This document shows, piece after piece, positions 1-6,595 of a DNA stretch of 61,817 nucleotides (positions are counted from its first letter, which is position 1; each line of letters begins with the position of its first letter). Origin of the DNA: a virus. The stretch is from the IMG/VR virus record IMGVR_UViG_3300046007_013304, positions 1 to 61,817 of that record; one strand, given 5' to 3'. The notes below the pieces were generated by a model. That model was not told the origin of the DNA. It worked only from the letters and a program-made list of their open reading frames with translations, and did not search any database. The position numbers and the translations under genes were made by a program.

Positions 1-354
1 GAAGTCAACAAAGAACCCGGTCTTTACCACTACGATACTGGATTCGTGATTCGTTTCCCGAATGGTTATGCTGCAAGCATCCGCTGGGGTGAGCATAACT
101 ACTGCGTTTCGATGAACCCGGACCATACGGATTCCCACATGGCTGCTCTCGACGCTGAGGCTGCTGCGTGGATCTGGCGGACTCCGAAGGAGAGTGGGAC
201 CAATTCCGTGGATGGATTTGACCTGCACGCTATTGGGTTCTACCATGTGGATGGGTTTGATTATGGTGGGGACGATGTTCTCCCCTGCCTGTCACCCGAT
301 AATGTGGCAGAGTTCATCTACAAGGTTGCTAATCTTCCCCCAGTGAACCAGTAG
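1..354 (+). CDS. Hypothetical protein, 5' end outside window
   Basis: The reading frame is open from base 1 to the TAG at 352-354. No convincing start lies inside the window, because the coding pattern already reads well before the first GTG at 46, so this is taken as a C-terminal fragment of at least 117 residues. It is rich in aromatic residues and Gly/Asp, with no signal peptide or membrane segment. It belongs to the run of small early-type genes on this strand. No family is recognised and no function is proposed. Confidence 0.6.
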   Translation, partial: EVNKEPGLYHYDTGFVIRFPNGYAASIRWGEHNYCVSMNPDHTDSHMAALDAEAAAWIWRTPKESGTNSVDGFDLHAIGFYHVDGFDYGGDDVLPCLSPDNVAEFIYKVANLPPVNQ

Positions 355-452
355 GCTTTGGGTGTGCGAGATCTGCTTCAATCAGAATGAAACGCAGGTC
401 TGCATCCCAATCGTATTCTTCCCACCACATGTAAGTATTTAGGACTACCCAA

Positions 453-1031
453 ATGAATTACATCGCCCTCGATCTGGAAATGAACCAACCCTCGAATAAG
501 ATTATTCAGGTTGGGGTCGCTGTCGGAAATCCTGATCTGGGTGTCTTGATTCGTAAGGGATGGTATGTCGATCCCGAAGAGCCGATTGATGAATACATTA
601 CCCACCTGACCGGGATTGATGATAAGATTATTGATCTGGATGCCACCCCTCTGTCTGTGGTAGCCGAAGAGATCGGTAAACTTGTCATGGACAATAGTTG
701 TTTCACAAACCCGGTTCAGTGGGGTGGTGGGGATGTGAAGGTTCTGCTGAATGAGTTCAGGCTGAAGGAAATCAATTTCCCGTTCTTCGGCAGGCGAGAG
801 ATTGATGTCAAGACGATCTTCACCTACCTTTCGTTCGCACAGGACAGAAAGACCACGGGTGGGCTTGCCTCTGCAATGGGGCGGTACGGGCTCCAGTTCC
901 AAGGGACGGCACACAGGGCAGACATCGACGCTGAGAATACCCTACGCTTCTTCTTTGTTCTTCTGAATCGTCAGAAGCAATTCGAGAAAACCTTTAACGA
1001 AATGCGACAGATGGGCAAGTTGAACGGATGA
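453..1031 (+). CDS. DEDDh 3'-5' exonuclease (DnaQ/RNase T-like)
   Basis: 192 residues. The DEDDh exonuclease motifs appear in order: ExoI with D7 and E9 (ALDLEMN), ExoII with D94 (GGGDVKVL), and ExoIII with H154 and D159 (HRADIDAENT). The segment HLTGIDD near residue 51 is also usual in DnaQ-type nucleases. Members use two metal ions to remove nucleotides from 3' ends of DNA or RNA. There is no polymerase or helicase domain, so it is a stand-alone nuclease, perhaps for trimming nucleic acid during replication or host takeover. The start is the ATG at 453; only a weak GGA precedes it. The 98 bases upstream (355-452) hold no other gene I can support. The catalytic residues are all present, so the family call is firm; the substrate is unknown. 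Confidence 0.85.
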   Translation: MNYIALDLEMNQPSNKIIQVGVAVGNPDLGVLIRKGWYVDPEEPIDEYITHLTGIDDKIIDLDATPLSVVAEEIGKLVMDNSCFTNPVQWGGGDVKVLLNEFRLKEINFPFFGRREIDVKTIFTYLSFAQDRKTTGGLASAMGRYGLQFQGTAHRADIDAENTLRFFFVLLNRQKQFEKTFNEMRQMGKLNG

Positions 1032-1048
1032 CCGATCTGTGGTATACT
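1020..1048 (+). promoter_or_regulatory. sigma70-like early promoter
   Basis: A TTGAAC -35 box (1020-1025), a 17-base spacer and a TATACT -10 box (1043-1048) overlap the end of the exonuclease gene. Transcription would begin near 1055, just before the AGGAGG at 1056-1061 that serves the gene starting at 1069. The boxes are seen; activity is inferred. Confidence 0.6.
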
Positions 1049-1068
1049 GTGGTACAGGAGGACGAGTA

Positions 1069-1461
1069 ATGGACAAGAACCTCAAGCGATATTACGACAT
1101 CAAGAACGGGATCGGCAGACCTGAGATCCTGAACCAGATGTATGAGTTTGCACGCCACATAATGGGTAATGATCCCGTCAAGTTGGAAGTGTATGAGTGT
1201 GCCAACCGGATCAGTCGTGTGTGGAAGGAAGAGAAAACCCGTGACATGATCTTCGCCCTGTCGCTTGACCTGATGTCCCTACAGGAGAGGCTTGAGAGGA
1301 ACGGGCTGGAAGCCCATGTGGATCTGTCCGGCTGCTTCTGCAAGGCTTGCACGAAGGCAGATGAGGAAACCAAGCAGAGGTTGCAGGAGGAAGTGAAGCA
1401 GAAGAGTCAAGAGGCTATGGATAAATTGTCCGAACTGGACGAAGAACTTGAGATTCAATAA
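1069..1461 (+). CDS. Hypothetical protein with Glu/Lys-rich C-terminus
   Basis: 130 residues from the ATG at 1069, chosen because AGGAGG sits 7 bases upstream; the same frame opens earlier at 1039 but without a ribosome site. The N-terminal part is helical and contains a CxxC pair (CFCKAC, near residue 90). The last 35 residues are charged and probably coiled coil. It is the first gene after a sigma70-like promoter and heads a run of small genes. No family is recognised. Host takeover proteins are often found in such clusters, but nothing here proves it. Confidence 0.75.
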   Translation: MDKNLKRYYDIKNGIGRPEILNQMYEFARHIMGNDPVKLEVYECANRISRVWKEEKTRDMIFALSLDLMSLQERLERNGLEAHVDLSGCFCKACTKADEETKQRLQEEVKQKSQEAMDKLSELDEELEIQ

Positions 1462-1471
1462 AGGAAAACAA

Positions 1472-2356
1472 ATGAGCGACCGAACCGAAATCATCAACAA
1501 GCAATACAATCATTACTCCAGTCTACGCAAGATGATCTTTGATCATGTCCCCGTGGATTTCGTTGACGGGATGTTCACCATGCTGGATGCCGTGGTCAAC
1601 ACTTCACGGCAGGTGGGATATCAGCACGCCCTGAATCTCCTTGAGAATAACAATCCCCACTGGGGTGGTGTCATGCCTGTGAAGTATCCTGAGTTCACGG
1701 TTGACGAGGATCTTCAGGTCGATTACAATCTGTCCAAGATGGTAAACGAGGAGAACAAGAAGTTCTACAATGATGTGGCGGACAAGGTGAGTAATCACTA
1801 TGCCAATTCTCCGAAGCCCATCGTTGTCCCACAAACCGTCTTTGATAAGATGGTTGCCACTTATAGTGACGACAAGAACTTTCAGGATTACAAGGAATCT
1901 TTTGTCAAGAATCTGGACAACGATTATGCTACTCAGGTTGCCAATGATCGCAAGCGATTCATTCGCAATCTTGAAGTCGGCTCAGAGGTTTTCTACACCG
2001 GAGATGTCGATCGGGGTGAGGCTGCTCGCGTGATCAGTATTGATACGCGACTGCCGATTGACGAGGCGACTGAGGTTATCATCTGGTTGCCCACGAATGT
2101 TGAGGTCAAGACAAATGTTTCTTACCTTGATCCTCTGACTCAGGTGTTTCTCGACACTCGTAATGAATTCATGCAGCGTATGCGTTCGGGTGATCGTGTG
2201 TACTACTGCCCTGACATCGGTGAAGAGTTCTACGCTACTGTGGTGTCCGTGATGGATGTCGCAGGGCAGCGTACCGAATCCACCCCTGTCACCGTTGAGA
2301 ATCACGGTACACTCACTCATGGAACTATGGAGGATATTAGCAGTGCAGGTTTCTGA
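1472..2356 (+). CDS. Hypothetical protein
   Basis: 294 residues starting at the ATG at 1472 behind AAAGGAAAA. The N-terminal half is helical (residues 1-150). The C-terminal half has short beta-rich segments with two similar motifs, GSEVFYTGDVDRGEAARV and GDRVYYCPDIGEEFYATV, which look like a duplicated KOW/SH3-like barrel. That similarity is seen by eye; the fold is inferred. It lies 10 bases after the previous gene and overlaps the next by 14 bases, so the three are probably translated from one message. The function is unknown. Confidence 0.75.
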   Translation: MSDRTEIINKQYNHYSSLRKMIFDHVPVDFVDGMFTMLDAVVNTSRQVGYQHALNLLENNNPHWGGVMPVKYPEFTVDEDLQVDYNLSKMVNEENKKFYNDVADKVSNHYANSPKPIVVPQTVFDKMVATYSDDKNFQDYKESFVKNLDNDYATQVANDRKRFIRNLEVGSEVFYTGDVDRGEAARVISIDTRLPIDEATEVIIWLPTNVEVKTNVSYLDPLTQVFLDTRNEFMQRMRSGDRVYYCPDIGEEFYATVVSVMDVAGQRTESTPVTVENHGTLTHGTMEDISSAGF

Positions 2357-2666
2357 ATTTGATTATAGCATCGAGGAGTTCGAGGAATATATGTTTAATG
2401 TCCCGACCGCAAACTTCTGGACGATGACCAACACCGATGTCCAGTGCATGATGGGTGAGATTATGAAAGCGGATCGGTATGCTTATTCGCCCGCTGTACC
2501 TCGACTGTACCAGAAGTTCTTTGTAGATGTTTCCAATGGCAAGATCATCAACATGACTTGTCATCACGACCAAGGAGATATTCTCTGGTGCGAGCGACCG
2601 TCACACGAACACAAGGTCATCATCTCTAAGTTCCGATTGACTAATGTCCCTATCGAAATCCCTTGA
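2343..2666 (+). CDS. Hypothetical protein, GTG start
   Basis: 107 residues if translation begins at the GTG at 2343, which has GGAGG (2329-2333) nine bases upstream. An in-frame ATG at 2319 lacks a ribosome site and would lengthen the overlap with the preceding gene. The protein is acidic at the N-terminus (EFDYSIEEFEEYMF) with no recognised domain. The end of this gene overlaps the -35 box of the next promoter. Confidence 0.65.
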   Translation: MQVSEFDYSIEEFEEYMFNVPTANFWTMTNTDVQCMMGEIMKADRYAYSPAVPRLYQKFFVDVSNGKIINMTCHHDQGDILWCERPSHEHKVIISKFRLTNVPIEIP

Positions 2667-2690
2667 CAACGCCAACAGACCTGCTACAAT
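2663..2690 (+). promoter_or_regulatory. Strong sigma70-like promoter, leaderless arrangement
   Basis: A perfect TTGACA (2663-2668), a 16-base spacer and TACAAT (2685-2690). The next usable ATG is at 2698, seven bases after the -10 box, about where transcription should start. An ATG at 2689 overlaps the -10 box itself and could not be in the transcript. Confidence 0.75.
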
Positions 2691-2697
2691 GAGCAAC

Positions 2698-2943
2698 ATG
2701 AACAACAACGACATCATCTACCGCCTTCGTACGCACACGCCCGCCATCTGCTCGACGCTGATCGAGGATGCCATCAAGCGTATCTGGGAACTTGAGGACG
2801 AGCGTGACAAGGCTCGCATCGAGTACTGCATCGCTGAGGCGGAGAACGACATGCACAACCATGTCTCAACCAGCCCTGCCCAGATCGCTGAGGAGTGTGG
2901 GTGGGACTACCTTGCGGAGAGGTTTGACGAACAAGAAGCCTGA
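2698..2943 (+). CDS. Small hypothetical protein, probably leaderless
   Basis: 81 residues from the ATG at 2698. Upstream in-frame ATGs at 2644 and 2689 lie before or inside the promoter, so they are rejected. The sequence begins MNNNDIIYRLRTH and is acidic and helical, with a probable coiled-coil segment (ELEDERDKARIEYCIAEAE). No Shine-Dalgarno is visible and the expected transcript start coincides with the ATG. No family is recognised. Confidence 0.65.
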   Translation: MNNNDIIYRLRTHTPAICSTLIEDAIKRIWELEDERDKARIEYCIAEAENDMHNHVSTSPAQIAEECGWDYLAERFDEQEA

Positions 2944-2964
2944 ATTTACTTTAAAAGGATTACA

Positions 2965-3252
2965 ATGACTACGAAGAAGAAGAAGAGCAGCAATTGTCTT
3001 GAGTACCACATCTCGCTCCACTGGAACAATTTGGGGGATGACCATGAATACTTCATCCACTCCCGTGCGATCGAGAGGTTGTATCCTCGTTCGTTCTCGG
3101 GTTCCGGCATGGGTATGGGTGGTTGTGATGTGAGCCTGTACTGCAAGAGGACTGATACCGTGGGCAAGATTGTCACTGGGCTCGTTCAGTATGTCAACAA
3201 GCACAACTTGATTGATCCTGACATTCTCATCTCGTTTCAGGAGAACGAATGA
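2965..3252 (+). CDS. Hypothetical protein
   Basis: 95 residues, with AAAAGGATTACA before the ATG. It starts with a Lys run (MTTKKKKSS) and then has a compact mixed alpha/beta sequence with a Gly-rich turn (SGSGMGMGG, near residue 46). It overlaps the next gene by four bases (ATGA), so translation is coupled. The function is unknown. Confidence 0.75.
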   Translation: MTTKKKKSSNCLEYHISLHWNNLGDDHEYFIHSRAIERLYPRSFSGSGMGMGGCDVSLYCKRTDTVGKIVTGLVQYVNKHNLIDPDILISFQENE

Positions 3253-3479
3253 CGAACACGATTGACTACCGCAAGGTCTGGTTGCAGAGTCTTGACGAGG
3301 GCAAGACTGTGTGGTGGGAAGATCCTCTTGGTCTTGACTCGGGTTGGTGGGAGATCAACAGCATTGAGTGTGATGATGTGATCAACAACATCGAGATGGC
3401 AGAGATCTCCCTCATCCGTGAAGACAGCACCGACATCCCCGAAGTAACCACAGACGAAATCTTTCCAAGGAAGCCATGA
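3249..3479 (+). CDS. Small acidic hypothetical protein
   Basis: 76 residues, joined to both neighbours by ATGA overlaps, with CAGGAG upstream of its start. It is rich in Trp and acidic residues (KTVWWEDPLGLDSGWWEI). No family is recognised. The tight coupling supports it as a genuine gene of the early operon. Confidence 0.75.
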   Translation: MTNTIDYRKVWLQSLDEGKTVWWEDPLGLDSGWWEINSIECDDVINNIEMAEISLIREDSTDIPEVTTDEIFPRKP

Positions 3480-3655
3480 GATACAATCACGCAATTACCG
3501 TTTCATTCAGTATTGATTCAGACAGCGATGCAGAGGACATCACCAGCGAAGAGATCGGTGATCGCCTCGTTCGCATTCTGAACCACTCCGATCTCCTCGC
3601 GGAACTTATCGAGACTGCGGAGATCTATGACACCGTGGAGAACGACGAGGAATAA
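3476..3655 (+). CDS. Very small acidic protein
   Basis: 59 residues, from the ATG at 3476 (ATGA overlap with the previous stop) to the TAA at 3653-3655. It begins MRYNHAITVSFSIDSDSDAED and is strongly acidic, with a predicted beta strand followed by a helix. The ATGA coupling, codon use like its neighbours and the lack of a competing frame support it. The function is unknown. Confidence 0.65.
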   Translation: MRYNHAITVSFSIDSDSDAEDITSEEIGDRLVRILNHSDLLAELIETAEIYDTVENDEE

Positions 3656-3659
3656 TACA

Positions 3660-3887
3660 ATGAAGCATGCTTACACCGTTTACATTCACGACTATGCACA
3701 CGGTCCCATCACGGACGATAACATGATCATCTGTGACGAAACGAATCTTGTGTTTGCAATCAACAAGATGCTTGAGAGAGGGAATGGTAGCAAGTCTGTC
3801 TGTGTCAAGCGATGCCAACTGATGACCGATCCCACCAACACTGACGAATATCGTATGGGCGCATGGGGCAAGGGCAAGGACGAGTAA
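3660..3887 (+). CDS. Small hypothetical protein
   Basis: 75 residues from the ATG at 3660, four bases after the previous stop and preceded by GAGGAA. An earlier in-frame start at 3627 would overlap the upstream gene and has no ribosome site. It starts MKHAYTVYIHDYAHG. No domain is recognised. Confidence 0.7.
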   Translation: MKHAYTVYIHDYAHGPITDDNMIICDETNLVFAINKMLERGNGSKSVCVKRCQLMTDPTNTDEYRMGAWGKGKDE

Positions 3888-3893
3888 TAACAA

Positions 3894-4229
3894 ATGTCTA
3901 ACGAAGATCTTTTTTTCTGGTTCACTAGGATTGTCGGCATGTCTATTCTCATCACCATCGCGGCTCCCATCATCGGAATCGCATTCTCTGCGGCATCGTA
4001 TGGTGCATCTTTTTTCGGCGGTCTAAGGTCAGACGACGATGATTATGATGAGTCTCTGGTTGCAGATCTTGACTGGGAAGAAGAGGAAGTCGAGGAGCCT
4101 CCGGTCAAGAAGCGTGTGTCTCGCAGTCTAAATACAGGTTCCTCAGTCAAGGAGTACCGTCTGCCGGATGGCAGCAAGGTGGCTTTCAATACCACTGAGG
4201 TTGAAGTATCAGAACGATCAGCAATCTAA
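3894..4229 (+). CDS. Small membrane protein with acidic cytoplasmic tail
   Basis: 111 residues. A hydrophobic segment at about residues 8-42 (FFWFTRIVGMSILITIAAPIIG and following) forms one or two membrane helices. It is followed by an acidic stretch (DDDDYDE, EEEEVEEPP) and a polar C-terminus. It probably sits in the host inner membrane. Phages use such proteins for exclusion, lysis control or host modification; nothing here decides between them. Confidence 0.7.
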   Translation: MSNEDLFFWFTRIVGMSILITIAAPIIGIAFSAASYGASFFGGLRSDDDDYDESLVADLDWEEEEVEEPPVKKRVSRSLNTGSSVKEYRLPDGSKVAFNTTEVEVSERSAI

Positions 4230-4239
4230 AGGAGAACAC

Positions 4240-4365
4240 ATGCTAGAGGATACTGTGGAAACTTTGCCGGGATGGATAAAATTTATTATCGCAGTGGGAG
4301 CAGGAACCATTATGGGTTTGGCGACCGCACAATTTTTAATGATGATGGGTATGGGACATGGGTAA
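4240..4365 (+). CDS. 41-residue single-span membrane protein
   Basis: 41 residues, starting at the ATG at 4240 behind AAAGGAGAACAC, a good ribosome site. One membrane helix with a glycine pattern (IKFIIAVGAGTIMGLATAQF) fills most of the chain and is followed by Met/Gly residues. It overlaps the next gene by eight bases (ATGGGTAA). The role is unknown. Confidence 0.65.
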   Translation: MLEDTVETLPGWIKFIIAVGAGTIMGLATAQFLMMMGMGHG

Positions 4366-4528
4366 ATCTTTTAATGATCGAAACCGCAAGAAGGGCGCAG
4401 AGCGTGCCTATCGCAAGACGCGACGAGATGACCGAAGGACTGGTCCTAACCGAAGCAGAGAGGACTGGTATGGGTCAGAACGACGAGACATTTCAGACAA
4501 GCAGACCGATCGTAGTAGTCAACCTTGA
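4358..4528 (+). CDS. 56-residue Arg/Lys-rich protein
   Basis: Starts at the ATG at 4358, whose ATGGGTAA overlaps the stop of the previous gene, and ends at the TGA at 4526-4528. The product is very basic at first (NDRNRKKGAERAYRKTRRDD) and then mixed, which would fit nucleic acid or RNA polymerase binding. It is supported by the coupling to the gene before it. Its 3' third overlaps the following gene in another frame, so one of the two may be shorter than drawn. Confidence 0.5.
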   Translation: MGKSFNDRNRKKGAERAYRKTRRDDRRTGPNRSREDWYGSERRDISDKQTDRSSQP

Positions 4529-4748
4529 CTGTGGATTTGAATTGTATGTCTGGACCCCAGAGATGAACGGGGAGGAACTTCGCGGATGGTTCTCAGGGCT
4601 CTCTGAAGAGGCTATGACAAACATCTGGGACGATCCCAAGTCTCTCCCCGGTAAGGTGGAGAGACTTGCCTTAGCCCGTCCACAGAGTCCTACCCATGTC
4701 CTGAGCGTGGAAGGAAAGAAAGAAATAACGCTGGTGGAAATGAAGTAG
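4470..4748 (+). CDS. Hypothetical protein, start uncertain
   Basis: 92 residues from the ATG at 4470, which has GAGAGG six bases upstream. The frame is open back to 4272 and another ATG lies at 4428, but those would overlap the two preceding genes further. The core (IVVVNLDCGFELYVWTP) reads as a beta hairpin followed by helices. It is the last gene of the early + strand cluster and is followed by a hairpin. No family is recognised. Confidence 0.6.
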   Translation: MGQNDETFQTSRPIVVVNLDCGFELYVWTPEMNGEELRGWFSGLSEEAMTNIWDDPKSLPGKVERLALARPQSPTHVLSVEGKKEITLVEMK

Positions 4749-4771
4749 GGAGTCCCTGTTCGGAACTCCCT
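4747..4771 (+). terminator. Hairpin at the end of the early cluster
   Basis: Arms AGGGAGT (4747-4753) and ACTCCCT (4765-4771) pair around an 11-base loop, beginning in the stop codon of the preceding gene. No T run follows, so it may be a weak or factor-assisted terminator or an RNA-protecting stem. Confidence 0.4.
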
Positions 4772-4892
4772 CCTCACTCACAATTTGTACGACGCGAATT
4801 GATTATCTATTGTTGATAGTAGATTATTTTTGTCTTAATCTGTAAAGATCTGCTGGTGTTATCTCCAGTTTTTATTTATCAAATAAAAAGTG

Positions 4893-4908
4893 TGTGAAAA
4901 TGTTCACA
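4893..4908. repeat. Inverted repeat TGTGAA-N4-TTCACA
   Basis: A perfect 6-base inverted repeat with a 4-base centre in an AT-rich intergenic region, 25 bases before an orphan late promoter. It could be a protein-binding operator or a small hairpin. No regulator is identified. Confidence 0.4.
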
Positions 4909-4933
4909 ATCTTTATTTCTCTGTTACCACCTG

Positions 4934-4941
4934 TATAAATA
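4934..4941 (+). promoter_or_regulatory. Consensus T4-type late promoter without a gene
   Basis: A perfect TATAAATA box pointing right into the convergent gap. The next genes downstream are on the opposite strand, so the transcript would have no protein-coding gene. By analogy with T4 late promoters, the start would be near 4947. Confidence 0.6.
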
Positions 4942-4946
4942 CTCTT

Positions 4947-5040
4947 GTCCTGATTCAAGGGAAAATGGGTTCTAAGTAACCTTAGAGTACCTTTAAGATT
5001 AATTGGGCGGCAAATCCCGGTGAAAACATCGGGATTTATT
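4947..5040 (+). ncRNA. Candidate late non-coding RNA in convergent gap
   Basis: A transcript from the 4934 late box would run about 90 bases to the hairpin at 5012-5037. It would contain a short stem (CTAAG/CTTAG around TAAC) near 4980 and only a four-codon open frame (MGSK). It would also be antisense to the very end of the minus-strand gene ending at 5039. No known RNA family is recognised; this is an inference from promoter and terminator placement. Confidence 0.3.
5012..5037. terminator. Hairpin between convergent gene clusters
   Basis: Arms AAATCCCG (5012-5019) and CGGGATTT (5030-5037) form an 8-bp stem with a 10-base loop. On the + strand it is followed by ATTATTT. On the - strand it comes directly after the stop codon at 5039. 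It probably ends transcription from one or both sides. Confidence 0.55.
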
Positions 5041-5428
5041 ATTTAAACACAGGTGATATTATTTTTCTGATGGTATCATATAAAGAACCGCCCACCGAAT
5101 TTCTTACACTGCTGAACGATTCCGACATTCTGTCTTTCCTGACACCAAGATTTCTAACAAGTTCTTTCTTACCCCCATCATCATGGACTGAAGAAACATA
5201 TGTCGAGGATGCCATTCCGCCCGCTGATGGAGTTGTTTCAGGATCAAATTCTTCATCATCGGATTCCTCATCTGACGATTCTTCATCTGGTTTCAGCCAA
5301 GAAGGTGGACCAACAAAATCTGGAGACAATTCTGGATCTTTATCATCCTCATACCATTTGTCACCCTTTTCAAGTTCGTTAAGAATTTGAAAAACATGTT
5401 CCCTGATGATTTCTGATCGGGCATTCAT
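5039..5428 (-). CDS. Candidate packaged head protein, acidic
   Basis: 129 residues. The N-terminus (RSEIIREHVFQILNE) closely resembles that of the unrelated protein encoded at 14395 (RHEIIRSTVNGILQE). Both end in L-x-E, the cleavage rule of the T4 prohead protease. The middle is very acidic (EESSDEESDDEEFD) and the C-terminus is basic. It is the last of three minus-strand genes of the same kind and is followed by a hairpin. I infer an internal head protein processed during maturation; the bulk of the protein matches no family I know. Confidence 0.6.
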   Translation of the reverse strand: MNARSEIIREHVFQILNELEKGDKWYEDDKDPELSPDFVGPPSWLKPDEESSDEESDDEEFDPETTPSAGGMASSTYVSSVHDDGGKKELVRNLGVRKDRMSESFSSVRNSVGGSLYDTIRKIISPVFK

Positions 5429-5429
5429 T

Positions 5430-6536
5430 TTAATCTATGTAAACATTCCTGTTGGAACCGTCAACATAATATCTTTTGCCCTTATTGTCGGTCCAAACCT
5501 TTTGGGCTCCCGGGGCATCTGATTTGACCACCGATTTCGTGGTCTTGTCATACATGTAACTTCCTTGAGGCATTTGCCTGCTTTGTGTTTGTCCCGGTTG
5601 TCCTTTGTATGTTGTGCTGGGAGTTGCAGATCCGGTGGGATTTGGTGCAGTGCGTGGATTTCCATCCGTATCTATTTCACCCTTGTTGTATGCCACTGCC
5701 TTGTCATATTCGCCTTGGCTTGCATCACTGTATCCTGATGGATTCGTTGCTCTTATTTCCTTTTCGAGAGCATCACGCTCGGCTTTTGTTTCTGCCCTTA
5801 TTTGTGCCTCACTCTTTTGATTTGCCATTACATCTGCGAGATTTTTTTCTGCTGCTCTTGCTTGACCTTCAGCCGCAACATATTCTGCTCCGGTCTGACT
5901 TCTTGCGCCGATTCTGCCAAGCATTTTCGCTTTTTGACTGGCTTCCCAGTCGGCTATTTTCTTTGCTTTTTCTGTTTCTCGATATGCTGCTTTTGCGGCA
6001 GGGTCTCTGTCTCTGGCTCTCGCCTGATTCATTTCATCTTTTTGTTGCTTGTTGTATGCATCCACTTGTTCTTGTGAAGCGGGTCCATCCAATTTCAATT
6101 CTCTTCCGACTATTTTTTCTCTTTCTGCTCTTGCTTTTCCACCAAGACCATAACCGCCCGCGTATTCAGCATCAAATTGTTTTTTGCCTGCTTCAATTTT
6201 GGTCCCCAATTGCTTACGCCAAATTCTTAACATTTCCTGTGATCTTTTGTATTCATCAGTCGGAAGGGATGATGGATCAACACCAAATCCTTTCAGTTCA
6301 TCATCACTGTAACGATCCTTCCAATTTCCTATGAATTCGGTTTTTCTTTCATCTCTTTTGGCATTACGGTTCTTTAAATTTTCTTGTCTGAGTGCTTCTC
6401 TTGCTTGCATAGCCTCAAATGAGGCTTTATCTGCTTCTGCTCTTTTTCTTGCTCTCTCCGCTCGTCTTTCTTCAAAACTAGACTCAAGTAAATGAGAAAT
6501 GGTATCATTCATCGCATTTAAACGGTTCATCTTCAT
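5430..6536 (-). CDS. Candidate packaged head protein, helical Ala/Glu/Lys-rich
   Basis: 368 residues, with AGAGGA six bases before the ATG at 6536. The N-terminus ends in a possible prohead-protease site, LLE at 16-18. A long charged helical region follows (about residues 19-260, rich in Arg/Ala/Glu, probably coiled coil). The last 45 residues carry a small module, YMYDKTTKSVVKSDAPGAQ, also found near the N-terminus of the next upstream protein. The gene lies two bases before the next gene in its operon. The role is inferred: DNA-associated internal protein. Confidence 0.6.
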   Translation of the reverse strand: MKMNRLNAMNDTISHLLESSFEERRAERARKRAEADKASFEAMQAREALRQENLKNRNAKRDERKTEFIGNWKDRYSDDELKGFGVDPSSLPTDEYKRSQEMLRIWRKQLGTKIEAGKKQFDAEYAGGYGLGGKARAEREKIVGRELKLDGPASQEQVDAYNKQQKDEMNQARARDRDPAAKAAYRETEKAKKIADWEASQKAKMLGRIGARSQTGAEYVAAEGQARAAEKNLADVMANQKSEAQIRAETKAERDALEKEIRATNPSGYSDASQGEYDKAVAYNKGEIDTDGNPRTAPNPTGSATPSTTYKGQPGQTQSRQMPQGSYMYDKTTKSVVKSDAPGAQKVWTDNKGKRYYVDGSNRNVYID

Positions 6537-6595
6537 TGTAAGTCCTCTGGTGTTTTAAATGCATGAATCCCAATTAAGGGATTTCTGCATGAGAT

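Noticed and set aside
4871-4877. Minus-strand ATAAATA in the intergenic gap
   Set aside because: It would run antisense into the early + strand genes with no target; AT-rich sequence makes chance matches likely.
5585-6334. Long + strand open frame opposite the 368-residue minus-strand gene
   Set aside because: Its product is rich in Leu/Cys/Phe/His, as expected from the complement of an Ala/Glu/Lys-rich gene; no ribosome site or promoter.
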